Of a stretch of 64,000 nucleotides of DNA, positions 44,153 to 53,713 are shown piece after piece. This DNA is from Chelativorans sp. AA-79 (GTDB taxonomy: Bacteria > Pseudomonadota > Alphaproteobacteria > Rhizobiales > Rhizobiaceae). Numbering within the stretch: the first letter of the stretch is position 1; each line of letters begins with the position of its first letter. Location of the stretch: assembly GCF_029457495.1 (NCBI RefSeq), contig NZ_CP120361.1:4294001-4358000 (forward strand), in the 5' to 3' direction. The translations under genes and the position numbers were made by a program. The notes under the pieces are model-generated. The model did not search any database, was not told the origin of the DNA, and saw nothing but the letters and a program-made list of their open reading frames with translations.

Positions 44153-46063
44153 ATGCTGGATTTTCTGGAACTCGAGGAGACCGTCGGCCGCGCCTGGCAC
44201 CGTCTGGTGGGCGATGCGGCGAGCTATCCTCGCTATCCTGAGCACGGGGTTACGCTGGAGGAGATGCGCGGGGCACTCGGCGTCTTCTTCCGCGGCATGG
44301 GTGGCGAAGCCGGCGTGCAACTGGCGGCAAGCGCCGGACGCTCGTTCCGCCACCGCCTCAACCTGCGCCAGCGCATCGGCATGACAGAGGAGCGGCTGGA
44401 GCAGCCGCGCCGCGATCCGAGGTCCCTCTTCCTGCCGACGAGGATCGACCTCTTCCCGTCGCGTCGACTTAACCGAATGCTCTATTTCTGGCTGGGAGCC
44501 TACTCGGTGGACGTTCCACTCACCCCCGTTGAAGAGACTGACCCCTTGTTCCGCGACCTGGCAGCGCTTCTCAAGGCAAGGGAGACGACGACCCGTGTTC
44601 TGGCTGCCCATCCCGGCCTTGGCTCCGGCTATCGCGAACTCGCCTCCGCCCTCCTCGCTGCCCGGCCGGCCCGCAAGCTGCCGGCAACCGAGCAAGGGAT
44701 CGAGCGCATCGTTGCGGCTCTCCTGGGCGGCCTGGAAGCAGGCGAACTCGACGAAATGGTCGACGCCATGCATCTGGGGCGACTTGCTGCGCCGTTCGGC
44801 TACCAGCCCTTCCTACCCGTTCCGCTGTGGGTGGATGCCGCCCACCGGCGTCCGGTGGCGCCCTGCAGCGAGGACGAGCCGACCCGCGCTGGCCCGTCGG
44901 CGCCGGTCATCGACCTGCGCAAACGCCTCGCCCACCGCCGCGAGGCAGATCAGCCGCGAAGACGGGATCCTTTCGTGCTCAACCGCTTCGAGAAGATGCT
45001 CACCCTGGCCGAGATGGTGAACGTCAACCGTCCGTCCGACGACGATGAGGACGACGAAGCGCAGAAGGCGGCCGACGACATCGAGGACCTCACCGTCTCC
45101 CGCCGCCAGCCCGGGCGGCCGGCGGCGCGGCTGAAATTCGACCTCGACCTGCCGCCCGAGGCCGTCGATACAGCGCGACTTACCGGCCTTCTCACCTATC
45201 CCGAATGGGACTATACGCGCCGCGCCTATCTGCCCGACCACTGCCGCGTGCTGACGGCAACAGCGCGCGAACACGGCGAGACATGGTCGCCCGATCCCGC
45301 CGCCCTCCGGCGCATCCGACGCGTGCGCCGGCAATTCGAGGTGCTGCGTCCACGACACCAGATTTTGCGCGCCCAGACCGACGGCGAGGAGATCGATATG
45401 GATGCGCTGGTGCGCTCCATGAGCGAAATCCGCGCCGGCGGCGCCGGCTCGGACAGGGTCTATCATGCAAGCCGTCCGCTGCGCCACGATCTGGCGGTGG
45501 CACTGCTCGTCGACGTGTCGCTTTCGACCGATGCCTGGGTGGACGGCCATCGCGTGCTTGACGTGGAAAAGGAGGCGCTGCTGACTCTGGCTCACGGCCT
45601 TGCCGCCTGCGGCGACCACAGCGCCATCCTCACTTTCACATCCCGTCGCCGCTCATGGGTGCGCGTCGAAACGGTAAAGGATTTCGACGAGCCGATGGGC
45701 ACGACGGTCGAGCGTCGCATCGCTGCGCTCAAACCCGGCTACTACACGCGCATCGGCGCCGCCCTGCGCCATGCGGCGGCGCAGCTTGCCGGCCAGCCGA
45801 ACCGCAAGCGTCTCCTCATCGTGCTGACGGACGGCAAGCCGAACGATGTCGACCACTACGAAGGCCGGTTCGGCATCGAGGACACACGTCGCGCGGTCAG
45901 CGAGGCGCGGCGACTGGGGATCGGGGTCTTCGGCGTCACCGTCGACTGCGAAGCGCAGAGCTATTTCCCTGCGCTTTTCGGCCGCGGCGGCTTTGCGATC
46001 GTCGGGCGTATCGGGCGGCTGCCCTCGGCGCTTCCGGCGATCTACCGGCAGTTGGCGCGGTAA
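44153..46063 (+). CDS. norD: NorD, VWA-domain protein for NO reductase activation
   Basis: 636 residues, normal length. The C-terminal 200 residues are a von Willebrand A domain with MIDAS motif DVSLS, then TRIGAALRHA and LTDGKPND. An acidic segment (DDDEDDEAQ) lies mid-protein. NorD partners NorQ in late maturation of NO reductase. It ends the norCBQD operon. Confidence 0.94.
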   Translation: MLDFLELEETVGRAWHRLVGDAASYPRYPEHGVTLEEMRGALGVFFRGMGGEAGVQLAASAGRSFRHRLNLRQRIGMTEERLEQPRRDPRSLFLPTRIDLFPSRRLNRMLYFWLGAYSVDVPLTPVEETDPLFRDLAALLKARETTTRVLAAHPGLGSGYRELASALLAARPARKLPATEQGIERIVAALLGGLEAGELDEMVDAMHLGRLAAPFGYQPFLPVPLWVDAAHRRPVAPCSEDEPTRAGPSAPVIDLRKRLAHRREADQPRRRDPFVLNRFEKMLTLAEMVNVNRPSDDDEDDEAQKAADDIEDLTVSRRQPGRPAARLKFDLDLPPEAVDTARLTGLLTYPEWDYTRRAYLPDHCRVLTATAREHGETWSPDPAALRRIRRVRRQFEVLRPRHQILRAQTDGEEIDMDALVRSMSEIRAGGAGSDRVYHASRPLRHDLAVALLVDVSLSTDAWVDGHRVLDVEKEALLTLAHGLAACGDHSAILTFTSRRRSWVRVETVKDFDEPMGTTVERRIAALKPGYYTRIGAALRHAAAQLAGQPNRKRLLIVLTDGKPNDVDHYEGRFGIEDTRRAVSEARRLGIGVFGVTVDCEAQSYFPALFGRGGFAIVGRIGRLPSALPAIYRQLAR

Positions 46064-46159
46064 GCCGCGTCCACAGGCCACATTGAGGTATCGACAAGAC
46101 CTCCGTAGATATCCTGATAGTTTCGGTGGGCTAAGCTCCCGTGTTGCAGGAGGAGGCAA

Positions 46160-46438
46160 TTGTGCGACCCTTTTGAACAGCATTGGTCACAAACTCGCAG
46201 GGTATGGCAACAGTTCGCTCAGTTTGACCTGATGATGAAGCGCACGGGGGTCGACCCGATTGTGGCAGCCCGTAAATCCGGTGGCGCGGCGATGGCACAG
46301 GCGCGAGACATCTGCTTGCGCTGTCTGTTAAATCGCGAATGCCAGAATTGGCTGAAAAACTCCGAGGGCTTACAGAACCCGCCAGACCTTTGCCCAAACG
46401 CCAGCTTCTTTCGCGAGTGCGTCCGCCGATCGCGTTGA
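46160..46438 (+). CDS. DUF6455-type four-Cys protein, first copy
   Basis: 92 residues from a TTG start with GGAGGAG upstream. The pattern MKRTGVDP, then CLRCLLNRECQNWL and PPDLCPNASFFREC, is the DUF6455 signature with paired Cys. Such small proteins commonly sit near nitrogen-oxide respiration genes. A second, diverged copy is at 49230. Function unknown; metal binding is possible from the Cys pattern. Confidence 0.75.
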   Translation: MCDPFEQHWSQTRRVWQQFAQFDLMMKRTGVDPIVAARKSGGAAMAQARDICLRCLLNRECQNWLKNSEGLQNPPDLCPNASFFRECVRRSR

Positions 46439-46453
46439 GGGGAACGCGAGATG

Positions 46454-47698
46454 TCAATCGGCTGTGGCCTTATCCCGATAATCCTCGATGCGAGTGTCGA
46501 GGGCCATGGTGATCTGCGGAGTGCATGGTAGCGGCGATGGAACTGCTGCGGTCTCCTCCCGACCGCGAATGCGCCTGAACAGCGCGATCAATGCCAAGAC
46601 CGCCAGGAGAGCGGAGGCATAGACGAACAAGCCCGACGGCCCGAGCCTGTTCATCGCAATGCTGGCAAAAAGGGGCCCAAGGGCTGCTCCAAGGCCGTTG
46701 AGCAGGAGCAAGCCGCGCGCAGCCGCGAGCGCGTCCCCGGCTTGCAGTCGATCGTTGGCGTGCGCCACGCATAGCGTATAGAGTGGTATTCCAAAGCCGC
46801 CGAAGAGGAAGCCGAGAGAGAGCAGCGCCGGCAGCTTGGCGTCGACGGCAAACACAAAACCCGCCCCCGCGAGCGCAGAGCCCAAGGAAGCGAAGGCAAT
46901 CACCAGCCGACGCGGAAACCGGTCGGAGAGCCACCCCAATGGCCACTGCAGGACCAGGGCACCGATCAGGACTGCCGCCATGAAGGTGGAGATGCCTGCA
47001 GTGTCGAGCCCCACTTTCTGCGCAAAGTTCGGGCCCATGCCCCAAAACGCGCTGAGCGCCAGACCGGAGAGAAATGCGCCGAGCGTACCCAAGGGCGAGA
47101 TCCTGATGAGGCGGTGTAGTCCCAATTGCGCCTCGCGTGGAATCATCGGCGGCCGGCTTGGCAACAAGGTGATCGGTACGAGGGCGAAAGAAATCAAAAT
47201 GGAAACGAGGAGGAACAATGTCATCCCCGCTGGCGGCGCCAGGTTGAGGAGCCCCTGACCCAACGCCCAGATGCCCATCGTGAACATGCCGTAAAGGGAG
47301 AGGAGCCGCCCGCGCGTGGACGCTACAGCATGGGCGTTGAGCCAACTCTCCGTTACCAGAATCATCCCGGCATAGACAAAGCCAGCAAGCGCACGGAGCA
47401 ATATCCATACCCAAGCGTCGGGCAGAAGAAGGTGAAGCAGGACGACCGCCGAGCCTATGGATGCGAAACCAGCGAAGGCGCGGATGTGCCCGGCCGAGGC
47501 CACCAGGCGGGGTAACAGCAACGCGCCCAAGGCATATCCAGCGAAATAGCACGACATCATCGCGCCTATCATCTCGCTGCGAAAGCCTTCGAGGCCCGCG
47601 CGTACCACGAGGAGCGTGCCTTGCAGCCCATTGCCCAGAACAAGGAGGCTGACGCTCACGAGCAGCGCGGCGACCGGTGTAATCGCGAGTCTTGGCAC
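46454..47698 (-). CDS. MFS transporter, YcaD-like
   Basis: I choose the GTG at 47698 (414 residues) because the frame upstream to 48091 is not hydrophobic and lacks family features. Twelve hydrophobic helices; ALLLPRLVASAGHIRAFAGF and GWLSDRFPRRLVIAFA carry the MFS loop motifs. The closest style is the YcaD group; its substrate is unknown. It is divergent from nnrS with a 302-bp gap and convergent with the DUF6455 gene. Confidence 0.82.
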   Translation of the reverse strand: MPRLAITPVAALLVSVSLLVLGNGLQGTLLVVRAGLEGFRSEMIGAMMSCYFAGYALGALLLPRLVASAGHIRAFAGFASIGSAVVLLHLLLPDAWVWILLRALAGFVYAGMILVTESWLNAHAVASTRGRLLSLYGMFTMGIWALGQGLLNLAPPAGMTLFLLVSILISFALVPITLLPSRPPMIPREAQLGLHRLIRISPLGTLGAFLSGLALSAFWGMGPNFAQKVGLDTAGISTFMAAVLIGALVLQWPLGWLSDRFPRRLVIAFASLGSALAGAGFVFAVDAKLPALLSLGFLFGGFGIPLYTLCVAHANDRLQAGDALAAARGLLLLNGLGAALGPLFASIAMNRLGPSGLFVYASALLAVLALIALFRRIRGREETAAVPSPLPCTPQITMALDTRIEDYRDKATAD

Positions 47699-47931
47699 CC
47701 CACCGATGTCAGAGCTTTCCGATATCGCGATTCCTCCCTCTTCTGCGGTACAATTGCCTTTCCTGCGCAGTAATAAGCGCCAACGATCCCCCCGGCTGCT
47801 ACCGCAACCCAATCCGGCGATGGCCAGCCATTTATGGCGGTGCATGCCCCTTGAACTGCTGCTGGAGTTCCTCCTCAACCACGGTTGAGGGGATTGGTAA
47901 CCCAATTCGCTGACTGCCGGTTTGCGCTGCG

Positions 47932-47945
47932 ACAAAGTCAGTGGA
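47932..47945 (+). promoter_or_regulatory. Crp/Fnr-type box TTGCGCTGCGACAA
   Basis: Centred about 62 bases before the nnrS start at 48001. Ten of 14 bases match the box before norE, including both arms TTGCG/GACAA. Apart from the box, the 302-bp gap 47699-48000 shows nothing clear. Confidence 0.7.
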
Positions 47946-48000
47946 TCAAGCGAGAGCAAAGATGGTGCTGTAGTCAACCTGTCAACCACACCTGCTTGCC

Positions 48001-49233
48001 ATGCCCGATTTCCGCGAGCGCTGCCCGCGCGTCTCCGCTTTCTTGCCCGCTGCTCAAGCATCGGCGGCGAAAGACGCGCCCAGTCGTTCAATGGCGCTGC
48101 TCAGCTATGGTTTCCGGCCGTTCTTCCTTGGTGCGAGCGTGTGGGCCATCCTGTCGCTTGCGCCATGGATCGGAGTCGGCATTGGCTGGGTATTTGCGGA
48201 AGGTTACGGACCCGTAGCATGGCACGTCCACGAAACCTTGTTTGGCTTTTGTGGCGCGGCGGTGGCCGGTTTCCTGCTGACAGCGATCCCAAATTGGACG
48301 GGACGTCCGCCGCTCACCGGTATCCGGCTTGCGGCTCTCTTTGCGTTATGGTGCGCTGGGCGTGCGGCCGTCCTTGCTCTCTATGCGTTCGGTCCATTAG
48401 CCGTCGCCGCAGTCGACGGCGCCTTTCTTCCCGTACTCACATGGCTGGCCGCGCGGGATGTCGTCGCTGCCCGCAATTGGCGAAATCTGAAGACCGTTGC
48501 GCTTCTTGGCTTGTTCGCCGCGGCCAATATCGGTTTTCACTACGAGTCCCTGATCGGTGGCGCTCGGGACCAGTCGACCCGCCTCGGCATTGCGGCGCTG
48601 ATCGGTCTCATGATGCTGATCGGGGGCCGCATGGCACAGAATTTCACGCATCAGTGGATGCTTGCCCGGGGAGCGGATCGACTTCCGCCGCCGTTCGGCC
48701 GCTTTGACGAGGCAGCGCTTGTCGTAGCGGGAGCGGGCCTGCTCCTGTGGGTTTTGCGAACCCACGGCATGGCAACGACCTTGCTGCTGGCTCTGGCGGG
48801 CGTTCTGCAGTTGCTGCGCATGAGCCGATGGAGGGGGCTGTCCACGTGGCGCGAACCGCTCGTTCTGATTCTGCATCTCGGCTATGCGTTTGTCGCTCTC
48901 GGCTTTTTGCTTGTGAGCGCTTCCATGATCTTTCCCGATGTGGTCCCACCAACTGCTGCACTCCATGCCTGGACGACCGGCGCAATCGGCACGATGATGC
49001 TCGGTGTGATGACACGGGCATCGCGCGGGCATACGGGGCGGCCGTTCACCGCTTCAGCTCTGACGACGGGGAGCTATGTGGCCGTTGTTCTCGCGGCGCT
49101 TCTCCGGATTGGGGCGGGTATGCTTCCTCCGATCGAGCTCTTGCTCGTCACGGCCGCAGCGATCGCATGGATGGCCGGCTTCTTACTGTTCATGATCGAA
49201 CATGCTTTGATGCTGGTGCGTAATCAGACTTAG
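48001..49233 (+). CDS. nnrS: NnrS family haem/copper-binding membrane protein, second copy
   Basis: 410 residues from the ATG at 48001; 48091 is an alternative start. About twelve hydrophobic helices. NnrS-type features are LSYGFRPFFLGASVWAIL, WHVHETLFGFCGAAVAGFLL, IPNWTGRPPLTG, GGRMAQNFTHQWM and GVMTRASRGHTGRP. This is a more typical NnrS than the copy at 18591, which lacks the FRPFF start. It is linked to NO tolerance and probably induced through the box upstream. Its 3' end overlaps the opposite DUF6455 gene by 4 bases. Confidence 0.92.
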   Translation: MPDFRERCPRVSAFLPAAQASAAKDAPSRSMALLSYGFRPFFLGASVWAILSLAPWIGVGIGWVFAEGYGPVAWHVHETLFGFCGAAVAGFLLTAIPNWTGRPPLTGIRLAALFALWCAGRAAVLALYAFGPLAVAAVDGAFLPVLTWLAARDVVAARNWRNLKTVALLGLFAAANIGFHYESLIGGARDQSTRLGIAALIGLMMLIGGRMAQNFTHQWMLARGADRLPPPFGRFDEAALVVAGAGLLLWVLRTHGMATTLLLALAGVLQLLRMSRWRGLSTWREPLVLILHLGYAFVALGFLLVSASMIFPDVVPPTAALHAWTTGAIGTMMLGVMTRASRGHTGRPFTASALTTGSYVAVVLAALLRIGAGMLPPIELLLVTAAAIAWMAGFLLFMIEHALMLVRNQT

Positions 49234-49553
49234 CAGCCTTGACGATCCCGGTGCCTCCCTTGATCCGCATGCCGCTCGGTATGGCGCCGTGCAGCCTTAT
49301 TGGTCGCACACGCTGCAAAATGGCCGGCATTGGGGCAGAAGGACGGCGGCCTATTTACGCGTATCCGATCAGCGGTCTCAATCCACTGCCGACATGCTTC
49401 CCCTTGTCGGCAAAAGAAGCATGCACGAGCAACCGCCTCCACGGTCAAGCCGCAACGGTCGTGCGCCAGCCTTTCTATATCAACCTCGCAACGCTCCATC
49501 ATCTCGCGGAGGTTGTTGCCGCGAAGCTCGAGACCCGAAAAGAAACCGTTCAT
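49230..49553 (-). CDS. DUF6455-type four-Cys protein, second copy, end of ubiTUV operon
   Basis: 107 residues; the ATG overlaps the ubiV stop (ATGA). The DUF6455 pattern is seen: MMERCEVDIERL, ACFFCRQGEACRQWI, PPSFCPNAGHF. A His/Arg-rich tail follows. Co-translation with ubiTUV suggests a role with the anaerobic quinone pathway or its Fe-S proteins, which is inference. Confidence 0.75.
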   Translation of the reverse strand: MNGFFSGLELRGNNLREMMERCEVDIERLAHDRCGLTVEAVARACFFCRQGEACRQWIETADRIRVNRPPSFCPNAGHFAACATNKAARRHTERHADQGRHRDRQGC

Positions 49554-50518
49554 GGACTCCTCCCTGCGGTTGCTTGGCAGCGTGCACCGGCAAGCGCTTC
49601 CCCGCTTTGCGCCGAAGCAAAATCGGCACCGCAGGCACCCGCCAGAAATCCGTTTGCGAAGGTCGCCTCGGGCATCATCATTGCCAATCGGCTGACTGCC
49701 TCCGCGCCTTCGAGATTCCCGTCCAGCACGCGCCGAAAGAGCTCTGTGACGGCCACCATGTCACCGCTGTGCGGCGACAGGCGGAACGACGTAACGCCGA
49801 CTGCGCACAGGCGATCGAGGTCACCCAGGAGATTGCAATGAGTGAAGGAAAGTGTCTGCACGCCGTTGATGGCGAGGAAATCCTCACCGTCGAGCGTTTC
49901 CACCTTCAGCCCGTCCGGGTCCTCGCCACAGACGAACCGGCAATTATCCTTGGTCAGGCCGTGGACGCGCGCGTGGTAGCAGCGTCCGGAGATGGCAAGC
50001 GGTACGCGACCGAATGCCCACACCTCCGGCGCGACACCACAAGACGCCGCCGCCCCGGCAAGCGTCTCGATGGAAGACATCGGCAGCTCGGGTGGGAGAC
50101 ACAGCCGGCTCGCGCCTCGTTTTGCGAGATAGTCGAGTGTACCTTCGTTGTAGACGTTGACCAGCGGGCCGATTACGAAGGGCCGGCCCCTGGGCAGATG
50201 GGCGAGTATGGTCAGGTCGTTGACCTCGATCTCCAGATCGCCGCTTGCGACCAGATCGGCGCACATCTGTCGCTCGCGCTTCAATGTAACCAGGGCCAGC
50301 GAGGAAAGGATGACCTGCTTACCGGCCCTGTGAAGCCGCTCGATGGCGTCGGGTATCCTGTCGACATAGAAGGGCATCCGCTTGGAGCAGACCACCTCGC
50401 CGAGACAGACGCGATCGACCGGCGCCTCGTCGGCGATGCGGGCATAGTAGTCGCTCCATTGGTCGGCCGTCCAGTTGAAGAGCAGCGGGCCAAGGGTAAT
50501 TGTGGGGCGTTCTGTCAT
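49550..50518 (-). CDS. ubiV: UbiV, oxygen-independent ubiquinone hydroxylation protein
   Basis: 322 residues from the ATG at 50518, with GGGGGAA upstream. U32 peptidase-like fold. Four Cys that would hold a 4Fe-4S cluster are at 38, 180, 193 and 197; the last three match E. coli UbiV numbering exactly. With UbiU it hydroxylates the quinone ring without oxygen. ubiU ends 13 bases upstream. Confidence 0.93.
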   Translation of the reverse strand: MTERPTITLGPLLFNWTADQWSDYYARIADEAPVDRVCLGEVVCSKRMPFYVDRIPDAIERLHRAGKQVILSSLALVTLKRERQMCADLVASGDLEIEVNDLTILAHLPRGRPFVIGPLVNVYNEGTLDYLAKRGASRLCLPPELPMSSIETLAGAAASCGVAPEVWAFGRVPLAISGRCYHARVHGLTKDNCRFVCGEDPDGLKVETLDGEDFLAINGVQTLSFTHCNLLGDLDRLCAVGVTSFRLSPHSGDMVAVTELFRRVLDGNLEGAEAVSRLAMMMPEATFANGFLAGACGADFASAQSGEALAGARCQATAGRSP

Positions 50519-50531
50519 GTGGATTCCCCCA

Positions 50532-51527
50532 TCAGCGCCAAGTCTTGCGGTAAGCACCGGCGGTCGTCATCTGCCCCTCGCTCAGGCGCCGGAGTTCGCC
50601 TGCGGGAATGGAATTGCCGGCGGCTTGCGCATCCACGGCGCGGCGAAAGCTCGCCACCACATCGCGAATGTAGGAGCGACTGCGCTGGCGGCCTTCGATC
50701 TTGAGCGCAGTGACGCCGGCACGTGCGAGTTCGGGGATCAGTGTCGCGGCATCGAGGCTCACCGGGTCTTCGAAGACATGGCCGCGCTTACCGCCAACGG
50801 AGAAGCAACCCTTGCACAGCGTAGGATAGGGCGCCGGTTCATCCTTCGGGACGCGGTCGATGGTGAATTCGCCAAGGCGCGAGACGAGCTCGCCACCTTC
50901 CTCCTGGTAGTGGACATGGCTTGCCGGCGAGCAGACACCGTTCATATTGGGCGACTTACCGGTGGCGTAGGAGGAGAGCGAACAGCGCCCCTCGGCCATG
51001 ACGCACAGGCCACCGAAGACGAAGACCTCCGTCTCGCACGGCACTTCCCGGTTGATGGCGGCGATCTCGGCCACGGTAAGGACGCGTGGCAGCACCACGC
51101 GCTTCACACCGAATTCTTCCACATAGAAGCGGATGGTATCGGCGTTCGACGCCGCTGCCTGCACGGAGAGGTGACGCCTCAAGTTCGGGTGTCGTTCGGC
51201 AGCATAGGCGATGAGGCCGATATCGGCGAGGATGACGGCATCCGCCCCGGCGCGGGCCGCCTGATCGACAGCCCCGTGCCAGATCTCGGCAGCGCCCGCA
51301 CGCGGAAAAGTGTTGATGGCGACGAGAATGCGCGCGCCCTTTGCATGGGCATAGGCGGCACCCCGTGCCAACTCCTCGGGCGAGAAATTGAGACCGGGAA
51401 AATTGCGCGCATTGGTCTCGTCGCGAAAACCGCAATACACGCTGTCCGCTCCGGCATCCACGGCCGCGCGGAGCGCGGCCGGCGTGCCAGCCGGGCATAC
51501 AAGTTCGAGCCTGTTGGCGTTTCCCAT
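50532..51527 (-). CDS. ubiU: UbiU, oxygen-independent ubiquinone hydroxylation protein
   Basis: 331 residues. U32 family start RLELVCPAGTPAALRAAVDA. Cluster Cys at 175, 182, 199 and 238 are each offset by 6 from E. coli UbiU Cys169, 176, 193 and 232, so all ligands are kept. It acts as a heterodimer with UbiV. The gene lies 3 bases after ubiT. Confidence 0.95.
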   Translation of the reverse strand: MGNANRLELVCPAGTPAALRAAVDAGADSVYCGFRDETNARNFPGLNFSPEELARGAAYAHAKGARILVAINTFPRAGAAEIWHGAVDQAARAGADAVILADIGLIAYAAERHPNLRRHLSVQAAASNADTIRFYVEEFGVKRVVLPRVLTVAEIAAINREVPCETEVFVFGGLCVMAEGRCSLSSYATGKSPNMNGVCSPASHVHYQEEGGELVSRLGEFTIDRVPKDEPAPYPTLCKGCFSVGGKRGHVFEDPVSLDAATLIPELARAGVTALKIEGRQRSRSYIRDVVASFRRAVDAQAAGNSIPAGELRRLSEGQMTTAGAYRKTWR

Positions 51528-51530
51528 TTT

Positions 51531-52079
51531 TCAGTCCCTGTCCCAGCGCGTCAGTGTGAGACCGGTCAGCCGGGAGGCCATCGGCATGATGTGCCGGGCG
51601 ATGCGCTCCACGCTGGCGCCTGCCGGACCGAAGATGGATGTTGCCTCCGCGAGGAGATCGAGTTCGGCATCGTCCAGAGCATTGCGCAACGCCAGCACGG
51701 CCTCTGTGTCGCCCTCGATGATGATGTCGCGGGAGAAGAACAGCGCGTCGCCGTCGGCCGCACCATGGACCAGGCCGAGGAGCGCGCCGAGCGTGCCGGC
51801 GATGCGTACGTCCCACGCGCCGGCGACCTCGCGGCGGCACGATTCGATATGCGGATGGTCCCGGCGAGGTTCAAGTCGGAAGACGAAGGGGAGATCGGTC
51901 GGATCGAGAAGAAAGACCTTCTCGGTATGGACCCCGAGCCGAGCGAAGAGCCCGGGCTGTCGCCGGCCCACGCTCTTCGCCATTTGTCGCAATAGCAGGC
52001 CGAGGGGCGGAAGCGGCAAGGGCAGCAGGAAGAGCCGAACACCCGTCGGCAGGGGAGCAAAGTCGGTAGGATGGTTCAT
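51531..52079 (-). CDS. ubiT: UbiT, SCP2-domain lipid-binding protein
   Basis: 182 residues starting at 52079; 52091 is an alternative. An amphipathic start (VRLFLLPLPLPPLGLLL) precedes an SCP2 lipid-binding domain (WDVRIAGTLGALLGLVHGA, DALFFSRDIIIEGDTEAVL). UbiT holds the lipophilic quinone intermediates in the anaerobic pathway. First gene of ubiTUV, divergent from ubiD over a shared Crp/Fnr box. Confidence 0.9.
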   Translation of the reverse strand: MNHPTDFAPLPTGVRLFLLPLPLPPLGLLLRQMAKSVGRRQPGLFARLGVHTEKVFLLDPTDLPFVFRLEPRRDHPHIESCRREVAGAWDVRIAGTLGALLGLVHGAADGDALFFSRDIIIEGDTEAVLALRNALDDAELDLLAEATSIFGPAGASVERIARHIMPMASRLTGLTLTRWDRD

Positions 52080-52113
52080 ACCGGACAGCATGCAGGGAAA
52101 GGCCGCACCGTCA

Positions 52114-52127
52114 TTGCGCCAGCGCAA
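52114..52127. promoter_or_regulatory. Crp/Fnr-type box TTGCGCCAGCGCAA
   Basis: Arms TTGCG/CGCAA are perfectly complementary. It sits in the 95-bp gap between divergent ubiT and ubiD (35 bases from ubiT and 47 from ubiD), so one site could switch on both arms of anaerobic quinone synthesis. Confidence 0.75.
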
Positions 52128-52174
52128 AGACGGCAGGAGTTTCGTACCCTCATGGAAGGTTCAAGGAGATGCTT

Positions 52175-53713
52175 GTGCCCATCCGAGACTTTCCCCCCTT
52201 TCGTGACCTGCGCGATTTTCTCGGCCATCTGGCGGAGGCGGACGATCTCGCCCGCATTTCAGAGCCCGTGTCGCTTGTCCACGAGATCACCGAAATCCAT
52301 CGCCGCGTGATTGCGGGCGGCGGACCGGCGCTCTGCTTCGAGCATGCGCGTGACGCCTCCGGGCAACGTGCTGCCGTGCCCGTCATCGTCAACCTGTTCG
52401 GTACTACGCGAAGGGTCGCGGCCGGCTTCGGAGTCCGACCGGAGCGCCTTCCTGTGCTTGGACAGGCGCTTGCCGCGCTACGAGGGCCGCAGCCCCTGAA
52501 CGGCGTTCGCGATGCGGTGAACCGCTGGCCGATGCTCAAGGCCGCCCTGCGGACGCGCGCCCAGACAATAGCCCGCCCGCCGGTGCAAACCGTGGTGCGC
52601 AGAGGCGCCGAGGTGAGCTTAAGGGACCTGCCGATCCAGACTTGCTGGCCCGCCGAGCCGGCGCCGCTCATCACCTGGCCGCTGGTGATTACCCGCTCGC
52701 CAGATGCCGACCCCGCAGATAGCGCCGGCCTCAACATCGGTGTCTACCGGATGCAGGTGCTCGATCGCGACCGCTTGATTATGCGCTGGCTGGCCCATCG
52801 CGGCGGCGCCGCCCATCACCGCGCCTGGGCGGGGCAACGGAAAGAAATGCCGGTCGCTGTTGCCATCGGCACCGACCCCGCCACCATGTTGGCCGCGGTC
52901 ATGCCATTGCCCGAGAATCTTTCGGAACTGAGCTTCGCCGGGCTGCTGCGCGGGGAGCGGCCACGCGTGGCGTCGGCCGTCAGCGTGCCGCTCATGGTGC
53001 CGGCCGATGCGGAGATCGTGATCGAAGGCTGGGTCTCCGCAACCGAGACGGCGCCGGAGGGACCCTATGGCGACCACACCGGCTACTACAACGGGATAGA
53101 GGAATTCCCCGTGATGCGGGTGACTGCGATCACGACCCGCCGCGATCCGCTCTATGTCTCCACTTTCACCGGCCGGCCACCGGACGAACCTTCGGTGATA
53201 GGGGAAGCGCTGAACGAACTCGTCCTGCCTCTCATCCGCCAGCAGATACCGGAGATTGCCGATCTCTATCTCCCGCCGGCCGCCTGTTCGTACCGGCTGG
53301 CGGTGGTCGCTATCCGCAAGCGCTATCCTGGCCAGGCGCGACGGGTGATGGCGGCACTGTGGGGGATGCTTCCCCAGTTCAGCTACACCAAGGGCATCGT
53401 CGTGGTGGACGACGATATCGACGTGAAAAGCGGTGCGGATGTGCTTTGGGCCGTCTCGACGCGGGCGGACCCGTCGCGCGATCTCATGCTCATGGAACGC
53501 ACGCCGATCGATTACCTCGACTTCGCCTCGCCGGAGCCGGGCCTGGGCGGCAAGCTCGGCATCGACGCGACGAACAAGATCGGTGCGGAGACGCGCCGCG
53601 AGTGGGGTCGGCCGCTCGCCATGTCCGTCGACATCTCCGCACGGATCGACGCGCTCTGGCCCCGTCTTGGCTTGCGCATGGATAAACCTGAAGCGGAAGG
53701 GGGAGTGAGATGA
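52175..53713 (+). CDS. ubiD: UbiD-family decarboxylase
   Basis: I prefer the GTG at 52175, which lies 6 bases after AAGGAG; the ATG at 52169 directly abuts that site. 512 residues. The UbiD signature ETAPEGPYGDHTGYYNGIEE is present near the middle, as are the prenyl-FMN domain regions. UbiD decarboxylates polyprenyl-hydroxybenzoate using prenylated FMN from UbiX, and the adjacent ubiX overlaps its stop. The pair with ubiTUV gives the anaerobic quinone module. Confidence 0.9.
   Translation: MPIRDFPPFRDLRDFLGHLAEADDLARISEPVSLVHEITEIHRRVIAGGGPALCFEHARDASGQRAAVPVIVNLFGTTRRVAAGFGVRPERLPVLGQALAALRGPQPLNGVRDAVNRWPMLKAALRTRAQTIARPPVQTVVRRGAEVSLRDLPIQTCWPAEPAPLITWPLVITRSPDADPADSAGLNIGVYRMQVLDRDRLIMRWLAHRGGAAHHRAWAGQRKEMPVAVAIGTDPATMLAAVMPLPENLSELSFAGLLRGERPRVASAVSVPLMVPADAEIVIEGWVSATETAPEGPYGDHTGYYNGIEEFPVMRVTAITTRRDPLYVSTFTGRPPDEPSVIGEALNELVLPLIRQQIPEIADLYLPPAACSYRLAVVAIRKRYPGQARRVMAALWGMLPQFSYTKGIVVVDDDIDVKSGADVLWAVSTRADPSRDLMLMERTPIDYLDFASPEPGLGGKLGIDATNKIGAETRREWGRPLAMSVDISARIDALWPRLGLRMDKPEAEGGVR

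Noticed and set aside
46083..46097. TTGAGGTATCGACAA before the DUF6455 gene
   Set aside because: Spacing is nine bases, not eight, so it does not fit the Crp/Fnr box rule.
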